NCBI GenBank assembly: GCA_009699795.1
Contig: WLNK01000025.1
Span: 1 to 10,977 of the forward strand
Reading direction: 5' to 3'
DNA from: Actinomycetota bacterium
GTDB taxonomy: Bacteria > Actinomycetota > Actinomycetes > Nanopelagicales > Nanopelagicaceae
Length of the DNA stretch: 10,977 nt
Below, one piece after another: positions 1 to 7,540 of the stretch. The position numbers were made by a program, and so were the translations under genes. The first letter of the stretch is position 1. Each line of letters starts with the position of its first letter. The notes under the pieces are model-generated. The model was given only the letters and a program-made list of their open reading frames with translations. It had not been told where the DNA came from and ran no database searches.

Positions 1-836
1 ACAAAAAGATCCTCATCTTCAAACGAGCAGAGAATTGATTCCCAATCTCCATCACTATTTAGTAGTTGAGAATGAATTCGTAGCGCATGAGCTTTACCTA
101 CTCGCACCTTTAATTCAGCTTCCTTTGTCGTGTTTTGGCGCTTTAGATAGTCTTGAATTTGAAAATCATTTGGTATGTCGAAACCGGAGCTTAATTTCAC
201 AGTAGAGATATCCCCTGCAATACGAGATGACTTGAAGGTTCGTATGGCCTTCCTCTCCACATCCTGCCCGATTATGTACCAATCGCCATAGGCGCTAGCA
301 AAGCCATACGGTCTAACGTTTCTCTCGGTGAGAGAAAGATCAGAACCACGATAAGAAAATTTGATTTCATCTCGCTTGCTAATTGCTTCTGTCAGCAACT
401 CTAAGTCCAAGCTGCCGCTAGAGATACGCGGTGCCAGGGCAGGTAGTGAATCTAGATCGGACTCGATGCCCATGGAACTTAATTTAAGTAACGCTGAAAG
501 TGCAGATGTATCCAAAGCTGCTCCTTGCCAAGCACTAGCAGCAATTGAAAGGAGTGCAACATCAATATGGGAAAGATTAGTCAGTTGAATTTTATAACTC
601 TCGGGTTTAATTCTGTAACCAGGTTCGTCTTCGAAGAGCGGATCAAATGAACCAACTTCAATTTCAATCCCGAGCGCTCTTAAATCGTCTTTATCTCGCT
701 CAAACATTCGTTCCTTAGTTTGCGCGCTCCCCTCGTAACCTTCGAGTGTGCGAAAAATCTCTGATTTAGTGAGATATCTTTTTGTTGCAAGCAGGGCAAT
801 AGTTAAATTAACTAGCCGCTCACTCTTCCGCGACAC
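1..836 (-). CDS. pafB: PafB-like WYL-domain transcriptional regulator, C-terminus cut by window edge
   Basis: This frame is open from a GTG at 836-834 to the left edge, giving 278 residues with no stop. Residues about 1-75 form a helix-turn-helix region typical of PafB: ERLVNLTIALL near the start, then RMFERDKDDLRALGI at residues 43-57. A WYL domain covers roughly residues 145-235, with the name motif as WYI at 186-188 inside GDWYIIG, then an RTFKSSRI stretch at 199-206. Known members work as PafB-PafC, a non-canonical DNA-damage transcriptional activator that acts independently of LexA/RecA. Family length is about 320-330 residues, so some 45 are probably missing off the edge. The GTG is the only plausible start: AAGGTG lies 6 bases upstream at 843-848, and the next in-frame ATG is inside the HTH at residue 44. 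The start lies 17 bases inside trmI, so the two are cotranscribed. The N-terminus fits PafB better than PafC, but either paralogue or a fused PafBC remains possible. pafC is expected just beyond the edge. Confidence 0.8.
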   Translation of the reverse strand, partial: MSRKSERLVNLTIALLATKRYLTKSEIFRTLEGYEGSAQTKERMFERDKDDLRALGIEIEVGSFDPLFEDEPGYRIKPESYKIQLTNLSHIDVALLSIAASAWQGAALDTSALSALLKLSSMGIESDLDSLPALAPRISSGSLDLELLTEAISKRDEIKFSYRGSDLSLTERNVRPYGFASAYGDWYIIGQDVERKAIRTFKSSRIAGDISTVKLSSGFDIPNDFQIQDYLKRQNTTKEAELKVRVGKAHALRIHSQLLNSDGDWESILCSFEDEDLF

Positions 837-1677
837 CGTAAGCACCTTTTGAAGGTCGTCGCCTGCGAGCAAGTACTTCGACTCCAGGAGCCATTCGTCG
901 GCTCTGAATGAGAAAACCCGTATGTCCAATCATTCGTTGTTGCGGTCGTACAGCTAGTCCTTCGTGGTGCCAACCACGAACAATCGTTTCGGAACTCTCT
1001 GGTTCTGTGAAGCGGCCATCGGCCTTGAGCGCTTCTGCTGTATCTGAAAGCTGAGTGGTTGTTGCTACATATGCAAGGAAAACCCCGCCCGGACGAAGAA
1101 CCTGAGCCGCGATATCAACACATTCCCATGGCGCTAACATGTCGAGCACTACGCGATCAAACTCATTGGAAAATTTCTGATCTTGCAAAGAACCGATTTC
1201 TAAAGTCCAGTTATCTGGCTTATGCCCAAAATAATTGTTTACATTTGCACTAGCTATCTGTGCAAACTCTTCGCGACGTTCGACAGAGTGAACTAATCCT
1301 TGCGCACCTACTGCCCGCAAAAGCGAGAGCGTCAGAGCTCCGCTTCCAACTCCTGCTTCAAGTACACGAGCACCAGGATAGATATCGGCGAAACCGATAA
1401 TCATCGCGGCATCTTTTGGATAAACAATTGTTGCCCCTCGAGGCATGGATAAAACATAATCTGTGAGCAAGGGTATGAACGCCGTGAATCTAAGGCCGGC
1501 GTTTGTGCTCACTACCGAACCTTCGGGTAATCCAATTATTTCATCGTGTGAAATCCAACCTTTATGCGTATGCCATTCTTTGCCTGGTGTTAGAGTGAGG
1601 CTGTACATCTTTCCCTTTGGATCGGTGAGTTGAACCCGATCACCTGCGGTGAAATAGCCAAGTTTTTTCATAGACAC
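820..1677 (-). CDS. trmI: tRNA (adenine-58-N1)-methyltransferase TrmI
   Basis: This class I SAM-dependent methyltransferase makes m1A58 in the T-loop of tRNAs and acts in the cytoplasm as a homotetramer in studied relatives. The 285-residue protein has a small N-terminal beta domain (residues 1-90, with VQLTDPKGK near 15-23 and the THKGWISHDEIIG region near 38-49). A Rossmann domain follows, with motif I VLEAGVGSGALT at 105-116, an acidic ribose ligand E133 in HSVERR, and the VVLDMLAPWE active-site loop at 176-185. The C-terminal PQQRMIGHTGFL at 245-256 is typical of the TrmI/Rv2118c group, and the length fits. The GTG at 1677 is preferred because TAAGAT sits 6 bases before it, as expected for a leaderless mRNA. 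An in-frame ATG two codons later (1671) with a weak GGA upstream is the alternative. The gene is divergent from the RecB-like nuclease and its end overlaps the pafB-like gene. Confidence 0.95.
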   Translation of the reverse strand: MSMKKLGYFTAGDRVQLTDPKGKMYSLTLTPGKEWHTHKGWISHDEIIGLPEGSVVSTNAGLRFTAFIPLLTDYVLSMPRGATIVYPKDAAMIIGFADIYPGARVLEAGVGSGALTLSLLRAVGAQGLVHSVERREEFAQIASANVNNYFGHKPDNWTLEIGSLQDQKFSNEFDRVVLDMLAPWECVDIAAQVLRPGGVFLAYVATTTQLSDTAEALKADGRFTEPESSETIVRGWHHEGLAVRPQQRMIGHTGFLIQSRRMAPGVEVLARRRRPSKGAYGVAEE

Positions 1678-1689
1678 AGGTCCATCTTA
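1678..1689 (-). promoter_or_regulatory. Putative -10 element of trmI (leaderless start)
   Basis: On the minus strand TAAGAT (1689-1684) fits the actinobacterial TANNNT -10 pattern. It is followed by the 6-base spacer GGACCT and then the GTG at 1677, so transcription would begin at or next to the start codon. No convincing -35 box is visible at the usual distance. The hexamer is short and chance matches are common; support comes from the same layout at several other starts in the window. Confidence 0.45.
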
Positions 1690-1726
1690 GGCGTGAGATG
1701 GCTGCGCCAATGTCAGCGCTGCAGGG

Positions 1727-1740
1727 TAATGTGCCCGATT
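1727..1740 (+). promoter_or_regulatory. Putative -10 element of the RecB-like nuclease gene
   Basis: TAATGT at 1727-1732 matches TANNNT and lies 8 bases before the ATG at 1741, which would make the mRNA leaderless. A GCAGGGTA stretch at 1721-1728 could be read as a Shine-Dalgarno for an ATG at 1729, but it stands only two bases from that codon and 14 from 1741. No -35 box is evident. The 63-base gap to trmI holds both divergent promoters and nothing else I can name. Confidence 0.45.
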
Positions 1741-2496
1741 ATGACAAAGTTACGTCTATCTCCTAGTCGGGTTGCTGAATTTAATAACTGCCCTCAACTA
1801 TATAAATATCGCGTAATTGACCTTTTGCCCGAGCCGCCAAGCATCGATGCTGAACGCGGAACGCTGATTCACACGATTCTTGAGGACATTTTCGAACTTC
1901 CATCCGGTGAGCGAACTCTGGCTAATGCGACGGATTTGTTGCCAGAACGTTGGCAGAAGCAGATTTCTGAAAAACCAGAGCTGGCTAATCTTGTTCCAAA
2001 CGATAAAGAATTCTCAGATCGCGCTGGCGCGCTTCTTTCAAACTACTTTGCTCTTGAGGATCCACAAAGTTTTGAACCTACCTACCGAGAGTTACATCTA
2101 GAGATGGATTTATCCGAGAAACTCTATTTGCATGGCTATGTCGACCGCTTAGATGTAGCACCGACAGGTGAAGTAAGAATTGTGGATTACAAAACGGGAA
2201 AAGCGCCCAAACCTGGCTGGGAGGAGAAAGCACTCTTTCAACTCCGCGTCTATGCACTTCTATATTGGCGCAACCACGGTGTCGTTCCTCGGCTTCTACA
2301 GCTGATATATCTAGGAGATACCAAATTAATTCGTAGCACTCCAACCGAATCAGAGTTATTGGCTACTGAAAAAACGCTCTTTCGCGTTGCCGAAGAGATT
2401 CTGAAAGCTATCTCCGAAGATTCTTTTGCTCCTAAACCTTCAAAACTTTGCGATTGGTGCTACTTCAAATCGATTTGTCCAGCTCATAATAGTTAG
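1741..2496 (+). CDS. RecB-like PD-(D/E)XK nuclease with predicted 4Fe-4S cluster
   Basis: This 251-residue protein is a stand-alone nuclease domain of the RecB/AddB/Cas4 type (PDDEXK_1). The N-terminus LSPSRVAEFNNCPQLYKYR carries C17. GTLIHTILEDIF supplies H44, and YVDRLD has D135 and D138. VDYKTGK gives the catalytic D149 and K151, and a QLRVYALLY helix with Q167 and Y171 follows. C237, C240 and C246 form a C-X2-C-X5-C cluster at the C-terminus. One N-terminal plus three C-terminal cysteines is the arrangement that holds a 4Fe-4S cluster in AddB and Cas4. It is the positional equivalent of Rv2119 beside trmI. It probably acts in DNA repair, but the substrate is unknown. The frame stays open upstream to 1630, but family homology begins at the ATG at 1741, and the upstream residues would fall within trmI. 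Its end overlaps the convergent HAD gene by 32 bases. A cas4 label is not justified because no CRISPR genes are present. Confidence 0.92.
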   Translation: MTKLRLSPSRVAEFNNCPQLYKYRVIDLLPEPPSIDAERGTLIHTILEDIFELPSGERTLANATDLLPERWQKQISEKPELANLVPNDKEFSDRAGALLSNYFALEDPQSFEPTYRELHLEMDLSEKLYLHGYVDRLDVAPTGEVRIVDYKTGKAPKPGWEEKALFQLRVYALLYWRNHGVVPRLLQLIYLGDTKLIRSTPTESELLATEKTLFRVAEEILKAISEDSFAPKPSKLCDWCYFKSICPAHNS

Positions 2497-3151
2497 CAAT
2501 TTTCTCAAGGTTTACTTCTGTTAGTGACTTTATAACCTTAAGGCGCTTCTCTTCTTCAACTTCAATGAATTGTGGAACTGCAACGACGAAGGCACCGCTT
2601 GATTTTGCCGCTTGTATTCCAGTTCCTGAATCTTCAAATATCAAGCATTGAGTGATATCTACGCCAAGTAATTTGGCTGCATGTAAATAGGGATCCGGAA
2701 AAGGTTTTGTTCGCTCTATATCACCTGCAGCAACGCTAATTTCAAAATTATGGTGGCTAAATCCCGCAAGGACGCTATCGACAATAACCCTTGGGCTCGC
2801 TGAAACAAGTCCGTGTCTAATTCCACTTGCTGCCAGTGAATCAGAGAGTTCCATTGCACCCGGCATTGGCGCCGCTCCATTTTTTAACCGCAGAGACATT
2901 CTGGAGACTATTGTTTTCATAAACCAATCTGGACTATGTGAACCCTTAACGCACTGCGACATATAAATCGAAATTCGAGTTAACGGTCCTCCGAGACAGT
3001 GCAATTGATCGCTCTCGGTCCAGTCATAACCAAGTTCAAGCATGAGTTCTGTTTCACCTGCATGCCAGGCGGGCTCAGAATCTAGGAAGAGTCCGTCCAT
3101 ATCAAAAAAAATCGCTTGAAAAGTTTCAGCTTTCCCTTGGCTAGTTTGCAT
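2465..3151 (-). CDS. HAD-superfamily phosphatase (beta-phosphoglucomutase-like subfamily)
   Basis: This is a 228-residue haloacid-dehalogenase hydrolase with all four motifs. Motif I is FFDMDGLFLDSEP with nucleophile D17 and general acid/base D19. Motif II is the LVSASPR loop with S117. Motif III is TKPFPDPYL with K149, and motif IV is IFEDSGTGIQAA with E173 and D174. A helical cap between motifs I and II (about residues 28-95) is typical of subfamily I, as in beta-phosphoglucomutase and other small-phosphate phosphatases. The substrate cannot be read from sequence. The ATG at 3151 lies inside the last codons of metH, an 11-base overlap with no clear Shine-Dalgarno, so translation is probably coupled to metH. 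That suggests a shared need but does not prove a role in methionine metabolism. The 3' end overlaps the nuclease gene by 32 bases on the opposite strand. Confidence 0.9.
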   Translation of the reverse strand: MQTSQGKAETFQAIFFDMDGLFLDSEPAWHAGETELMLELGYDWTESDQLHCLGGPLTRISIYMSQCVKGSHSPDWFMKTIVSRMSLRLKNGAAPMPGAMELSDSLAASGIRHGLVSASPRVIVDSVLAGFSHHNFEISVAAGDIERTKPFPDPYLHAAKLLGVDITQCLIFEDSGTGIQAAKSSGAFVVAVPQFIEVEEEKRLKVIKSLTEVNLEKIANYYELDKSI

Positions 3152-6100
3152 TGAAATATTTTGCTTCAGGATGATGAACGATGATTGCAGAAGTTGATTG
3201 CTCTGGATGTAATTGGAACTCTTCCGACAAGCTCACGCCGATTCTTTCCGGTTCGAGCAATTGGCAAAGTTGTACTTGCTGTTCTAAATCTGGACAGGCC
3301 GGATAGCCAAAGGAATAACGAGATCCTCGGTAACCCTGATCTAATATGCCTTGTAAATCTGGCGCATCTAAGCCTCGCACTTCCATTTCCTCACGTACTC
3401 GCGCATGCCAATGTTCGGCAAGGGCCTCAGTTAACTGAACTGATAAACCGTGCAACTCGAGATACTCGCGGTATTGGTTGGCAGCAAAAAGCTCACCTGA
3501 TGCCGCACTTACTTGCGCACCCATTGTTACAACATGAAAAGCGACAACATCTACTTTTCCAGATTCTTTAGAAGCGAAAAAGTCACTTATGCAAAGTCTG
3601 CGATCTCTAGACTGTCGCGGAAATGTAAATCTAACTCTTTCGGTTCCTTTATCTGGCCCTTCGTGGTGCAATATAACTAAATCGTTGCCATCACTAACGC
3701 ATGGGAAATAACCGTAAACAACAGCGGCGTTTAACCACCCTTTAGATTGAACCTCGTTCAGTAGCGCGCGAAGACGTGGTCGGCCTTCATTTTCTACCAT
3801 TGATTCATATTCACCACGATTGCCCTTGAGGCCCCATTGACCTACAAAAAGTGCACGTTCATCCAACATTCCGACGTAATCCGCTAACGGAACACCTTTG
3901 ATAATTCTGGAGCCATAAAAAGGAACTTCAGGAATGTCTACATCGATAGCAACATCACTTCGCGCTGTATCAATCGGAGTATCTACTGATTTGCGAGGTA
4001 CCGCTTTAACTTTTCGTTCACGAAGAGCGGGTAGCGCTGCACCAGGTTCACCGCGCTTTACAGCCATGATGGCATCCATGAGGCGCAAACCTTCGAATGC
4101 ATCGCGCGCATATCTGACCTGACCAGGGAATGCTTCTGCTAAATCTTGCTCAACGAAGGCGCGAGTAAGGGCTGCTCCCCCGAGCACGACCGGCCACTTT
4201 TGATCCAATCCTCGTAGCGTCAACTCTTCCAAATTCTCTTTCATGATCACAGTTGATTTCACGAGAAGTCCGCTCATGCCAATCGCATCTACATTGGATA
4301 CTTCGGCAGCCTCAATAATCTGGTTGATTGTCTGCTTGATACCGATATTTACAACTTTGTATCCGTTGTTAGAAAGAATAATGTCAACTAAATTCTTACC
4401 AATATCGTGAACGTCACCTTTAACCGTGGCAAGAAGCATGGTTCCTCGCCCCTCGTCATCGGTCTTCTCCATGTGAGGTTCTAAATAAGCCACTGCGGTC
4501 TTCATCACTTCAGCACTTTGTAAAACGAACGGAAGTTGCATCTCCCCCGAGCCAAATAATTCACCAACAACTTTCATACCTTCAAGCAAGTGATCGTTGA
4601 TAATCGAAAGCGGGGCTATGCCCTCTTTCATTGCTAATTCGAGATCATCGGTCAACCCAACTTTTTCACCATCGATGATTCGACGCTCTAGCCTCTGCTT
4701 TAGTGGAAGTGCTGCCAACTCTGCGGCTCTCAAATTCTTTGTTTGCGCAAGTTCGACGCCATCAAAGAGATTTAAAAATTCACTCAATGGATCATAAGTA
4801 CATGATTCTCCGTCGAAAGTTCGACGGTCGTAGATAAGATCTAAAGCAACTTTCCGCTGTTTTTCATCGATTCTTGCCATTGGCATGATCTTTGATGGGT
4901 GAACTATCGCCGAGTCAAGGCCTGCTTCAACACATTCATGCAGGAAGACCGAGTTCAATACGACGCGTGCAGCTGGATTTAATCCGAAAGAAACATTACT
5001 AACTCCGAGGGTAGTTTGGACCTCGGGAAATTCCTTTTTTAATTCCTTTATTGCTGTAATAGTTTCAATACCGTCTCGTCTGGTTTCCTCTTGCCCAGTA
5101 GCTATCGGAAAGGTTAAGCAGTCGATAAGAATGTCACCGGTGTGCATCCCCCAATTTCCGGTCAAATCATTGATTAACCGGCGCGCTACTCGAAGTTTCC
5201 ATTCTGATGTACGAGCCTGACCTTCTTCATCAATTGTTAAAGCAACAACGCCCGCACCGTGCTCTTTTACCAATGGCATTATGCGTGCGAATCGCGAATT
5301 AGCGCCATCACCATCTTCGTAATTTACTGAGTTAATAACGCAGCGACCGCCTAATCGTTCAAGTCCGGCTGCAAGAACCGCAGGTTCCGTTGAATCGAGA
5401 ACAATTGGAAGCGTAGATGAAGTAGCAAAACGAGCAGCAAGTTCTGCCATATCTTTTGCACCGTCGCGACCAACATAATCAACTGAGAGGTCGAGCATAT
5501 GTGCGCCTTCGCGAATTTGATCGCGTGCTATTTCGACGCAAGTTTCCCAATCCTCGGCGACAAGGGCATCTCTAAATGCACGTGAACCATTTGCATTCGT
5601 TCGCTCGCCTATCGCTAAATAAGTTTTATCTTGTCTAAATGGAACATATTGATAAAGTGATGAAGCACCCGGCTCGAGAGCTGGCTCTCGCTTAGAAATT
5701 GCTTTGCCTTCTAAGCGATTGACAACTGCCTTTAGGTGTTCAGGTGTTGTTCCGCAACATCCGCCGATGAGTGAAATTCCGTAATCATTAACAAATTGTT
5801 CCAGCGCTGTTGCTAGCTCCTCGGGTCCCAATGGATATTCGGCACCTTTTGGTCCAAGGATTGGTAAGCCAGCATTTGGCATCACAGAAATAGCTACCGT
5901 GGAATTCTTGCTTAGATAGCGAAGATGCTCTGACATCTCGGCCGGACCTGTTGCGCAATTCAAACCAATGAGGTCAATATCAAGTGGTTCCAGTGCATTT
6001 AGCGCTGCTCCTATTTCAGAACCCAAGAGCATTGTGCCTGTTGTTTCAACTGTAACTTGCACGATGAGGATGACATCAAAATCTGCCTCAGATATCGCTT

Positions 6101-6638
6101 GACGTGCGCCGTTAATCGCGGCTTTTGCCTGCAACAAGTCTTGCGTAGTTTCAATCAGAAGTGCATCAGATTTAGCATCGATGAGCCCCTTTGACGCTAA
6201 GTAGTAAGCATCTTTTAATTTCAAATATGTCGTGTGCCCAAGGCTCGGAAGTTTTGTTCCTGGACCCAGAGAGCCTAAAACAAATCTAGGTTTTTCTATC
6301 GAAGAATAAGCATCAGCGGTTTCTCTGGCAATCTTTGCTCCAGCGAAAGCCAATTCATATATGCGATCCTCAATCCCATATTCCGCAAGATTGGCCCAAT
6401 TGGCGCCGAAAGTATTTGTCTCTATCGCATCTACGCCTGCTTCAAGATACTTTTCGTGGACGGATTTAACAATGTCTGGTCTGGAAACATTGAGAATTTC
6501 ATTGCAACCTTCATGGCCTTGAAAATCTTCTAGTGATGGATCGGCGGCTTGGAGCATCGTTCCCATCGCCCCATCAGCGATAACGGTTCGCGAAGCCAAG
6601 GCTTGTCGTAAAAGCCCATCTTTTTTAACCGCATTCAC
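3141..6638 (-). CDS. metH: Cobalamin-dependent methionine synthase MetH
   Basis: MetH transfers a methyl group from 5-methyltetrahydrofolate to homocysteine through methylcobalamin, the last step of methionine synthesis. All modules are present, numbered from the GTG at 6638 (1165 residues). The homocysteine domain starts at DGAMGTMLQ (about 22-30) and has zinc ligands C228 (GLNCATGP) and C294/C295 (GGCCGTTPEH). The pterin domain follows, with AIGERTNANGSR at about 342-353. The cobalamin cap lies near 640-730, and GDVHDIGKN supplies the cobalt ligand H744. The C-terminal reactivation domain, about 905-1165, has the AdoMet-binding R-X3-GYPACP at 1107-1116. Full-length MetH is about 1150-1230 residues, so this is complete. 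The frame extends to a GTG at 6710, but that start would overlap the PAC2 gene by 34 bases and lacks a Shine-Dalgarno. The GTG at 6638 has AGGTGA five bases upstream. No B12 riboswitch fits in the 38-base gap. A HAD phosphatase gene overlaps its end. Confidence 0.97.
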   Translation of the reverse strand: MNAVKKDGLLRQALASRTVIADGAMGTMLQAADPSLEDFQGHEGCNEILNVSRPDIVKSVHEKYLEAGVDAIETNTFGANWANLAEYGIEDRIYELAFAGAKIARETADAYSSIEKPRFVLGSLGPGTKLPSLGHTTYLKLKDAYYLASKGLIDAKSDALLIETTQDLLQAKAAINGARQAISEADFDVILIVQVTVETTGTMLLGSEIGAALNALEPLDIDLIGLNCATGPAEMSEHLRYLSKNSTVAISVMPNAGLPILGPKGAEYPLGPEELATALEQFVNDYGISLIGGCCGTTPEHLKAVVNRLEGKAISKREPALEPGASSLYQYVPFRQDKTYLAIGERTNANGSRAFRDALVAEDWETCVEIARDQIREGAHMLDLSVDYVGRDGAKDMAELAARFATSSTLPIVLDSTEPAVLAAGLERLGGRCVINSVNYEDGDGANSRFARIMPLVKEHGAGVVALTIDEEGQARTSEWKLRVARRLINDLTGNWGMHTGDILIDCLTFPIATGQEETRRDGIETITAIKELKKEFPEVQTTLGVSNVSFGLNPAARVVLNSVFLHECVEAGLDSAIVHPSKIMPMARIDEKQRKVALDLIYDRRTFDGESCTYDPLSEFLNLFDGVELAQTKNLRAAELAALPLKQRLERRIIDGEKVGLTDDLELAMKEGIAPLSIINDHLLEGMKVVGELFGSGEMQLPFVLQSAEVMKTAVAYLEPHMEKTDDEGRGTMLLATVKGDVHDIGKNLVDIILSNNGYKVVNIGIKQTINQIIEAAEVSNVDAIGMSGLLVKSTVIMKENLEELTLRGLDQKWPVVLGGAALTRAFVEQDLAEAFPGQVRYARDAFEGLRLMDAIMAVKRGEPGAALPALRERKVKAVPRKSVDTPIDTARSDVAIDVDIPEVPFYGSRIIKGVPLADYVGMLDERALFVGQWGLKGNRGEYESMVENEGRPRLRALLNEVQSKGWLNAAVVYGYFPCVSDGNDLVILHHEGPDKGTERVRFTFPRQSRDRRLCISDFFASKESGKVDVVAFHVVTMGAQVSAASGELFAANQYREYLELHGLSVQLTEALAEHWHARVREEMEVRGLDAPDLQGILDQGYRGSRYSFGYPACPDLEQQVQLCQLLEPERIGVSLSEEFQLHPEQSTSAIIVHHPEAKYFNAN

Positions 6639-6643
6639 GCTCG

Positions 6644-6649
6644 TCACCT
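6644..6649 (-). promoter_or_regulatory. Shine-Dalgarno that decides the metH start
   Basis: On the minus strand AGGTGA at 6649-6644 is followed by CGAGC and the GTG at 6638. It is the strongest ribosome binding site seen at any operon head here and supports the shorter MetH. A TANNNT match, TACGGT (minus, 6665-6660), lies further upstream and would give a leader of roughly 15 bases. That hexamer shares two bases with the putative -10 of the divergent PAC2 gene. Confidence 0.6.
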
Positions 6650-6663
6650 GTCCGAGGTTACCG

Positions 6664-6676
6664 TAAGGTGTGAGTT
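6664..6676 (+). promoter_or_regulatory. Putative -10 element of the PAC2 gene
   Basis: TAAGGT at 6664-6669 fits TANNNT and lies 7 bases before the GTG at 6677, consistent with a leaderless mRNA. The same bases include AAGGTG, which could instead act as a Shine-Dalgarno six bases from the start, so the two readings cannot be separated from sequence. It overlaps the possible divergent metH -10 by two bases. Confidence 0.4.
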
Positions 6677-7540
6677 GTGGAGATTCATCAAATACCAGCT
6701 CTTCGTTCACCTGTGATGGTTCTAGCTTTTTCAGGTTGGAATGATGCTGCCGAAGCCGCTACCGGAGCAACGTCTCACATTTTAGGTTGTTGGACGGATC
6801 CATCTTTTAGCGTTGTGCCAGAGTTGATAGCAGATGTTGATCCTGAAGAATTTTATGATTTTCAAGTAAATCGTCCAATGGTTTCAGTAGATGACTCAGA
6901 GATTAGAAATCTCACTTGGCCCGGTACTCAGATATTTGGACTTGCGACACCAGATCTAGATTTCGATTTTGTAGTTGTACGCGGAGTTGAACCGTCTATG
7001 AAGTGGAAAACTTTTGTTAAAGATATTCTTGACTTGGCCGATGATCTGGATGTTTCGATGATTATTACTCTTGGTTCGATGCTTGCTGATGCACCACATA
7101 CAAGACCAATTACTGTCAGCGGAAGTGGTGCGAGTCCAGATATCGCAAAAAGACTCGGCGTAGAAGTCAGTAAATACGAAGGCCCTACGGGAATTCTGGG
7201 CGCACTTGCGGATGCATGCATTCGTCGAGGCATTGATGCAATTTCACTATGGGCTGCAGTTCCACACTATGCATCAAATTCGCCCTCACCTAAAGCGACT
7301 TTAGCTTTAGTAAATGCCTTAGAAGACTTTTTAGAAGTAGATATCCCTCAAGGCGATTTACCTGAGCAATCCTCTATCTGGGAAAACGATGTTAATGATT
7401 TAGCCCTGGAAGACTCAGAAGTTGCAGAGTATGTCAAAGCCCTTGAAGAGAGTAAGGACGCATCTGATCTCCCAGATGTTTCTGGAGAAACTATTGCTCG
7501 AGAATTAGAGAGATTTCTCCGAAGACAAAGTGGTAACTAA
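6677..7540 (+). CDS. PAC2-family protein (proteasome assembly chaperone 2 fold)
   Basis: This 287-residue protein matches the actinobacterial PAC2 family, whose mycobacterial member is Rv2125. Recognisable segments are VMVLAFSGWNDAAEAATGA at 13-31, FVVVRGVEPSMKW near 98-110, TLGSMLADAPHTRPI at 131-145, YEGPTGILGAL near 168-177 and WAAVPHY at 192-198. The C-terminal 60 residues are acidic and helix-prone and end in RELERFLRRQ. The fold is named after a eukaryotic proteasome assembly factor, but to my knowledge no proteasome role has been shown for the bacterial proteins, so function is open. No signal peptide or membrane segment is seen. The GTG start at 6677 begins exactly where family similarity begins. 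It is divergent from metH and convergent with mshC; the stop codons of the PAC2 gene and mshC share bases, a 4-base overlap. Confidence 0.9.
   Translation: MEIHQIPALRSPVMVLAFSGWNDAAEAATGATSHILGCWTDPSFSVVPELIADVDPEEFYDFQVNRPMVSVDDSEIRNLTWPGTQIFGLATPDLDFDFVVVRGVEPSMKWKTFVKDILDLADDLDVSMIITLGSMLADAPHTRPITVSGSGASPDIAKRLGVEVSKYEGPTGILGALADACIRRGIDAISLWAAVPHYASNSPSPKATLALVNALEDFLEVDIPQGDLPEQSSIWENDVNDLALEDSEVAEYVKALEESKDASDLPDVSGETIARELERFLRRQSGN

Noticed and set aside
361..588. Plus-strand open frame of 75 codons
   Set aside because: It lies antisense to the pafB-like gene, whose frame is open throughout with clear family similarity. The small frame's product has no recognisable features.
1630..1740. 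N-terminal extension of the nuclease frame
   Set aside because: These codons overlap the start of trmI and the divergent promoter region, and family similarity begins at 1741.
1741..2496. cas4 gene of a CRISPR system
   Set aside because: The cysteine layout is Cas4-like, but no cas1, cas2 or repeat array is in the window, and the trmI neighbour points to the actinobacterial housekeeping nuclease.
6639..6676. Cobalamin or SAM riboswitch upstream of metH
   Set aside because: The gap to the PAC2 start is only 38 bases, too short for either, and no B12-box-like sequence was seen.
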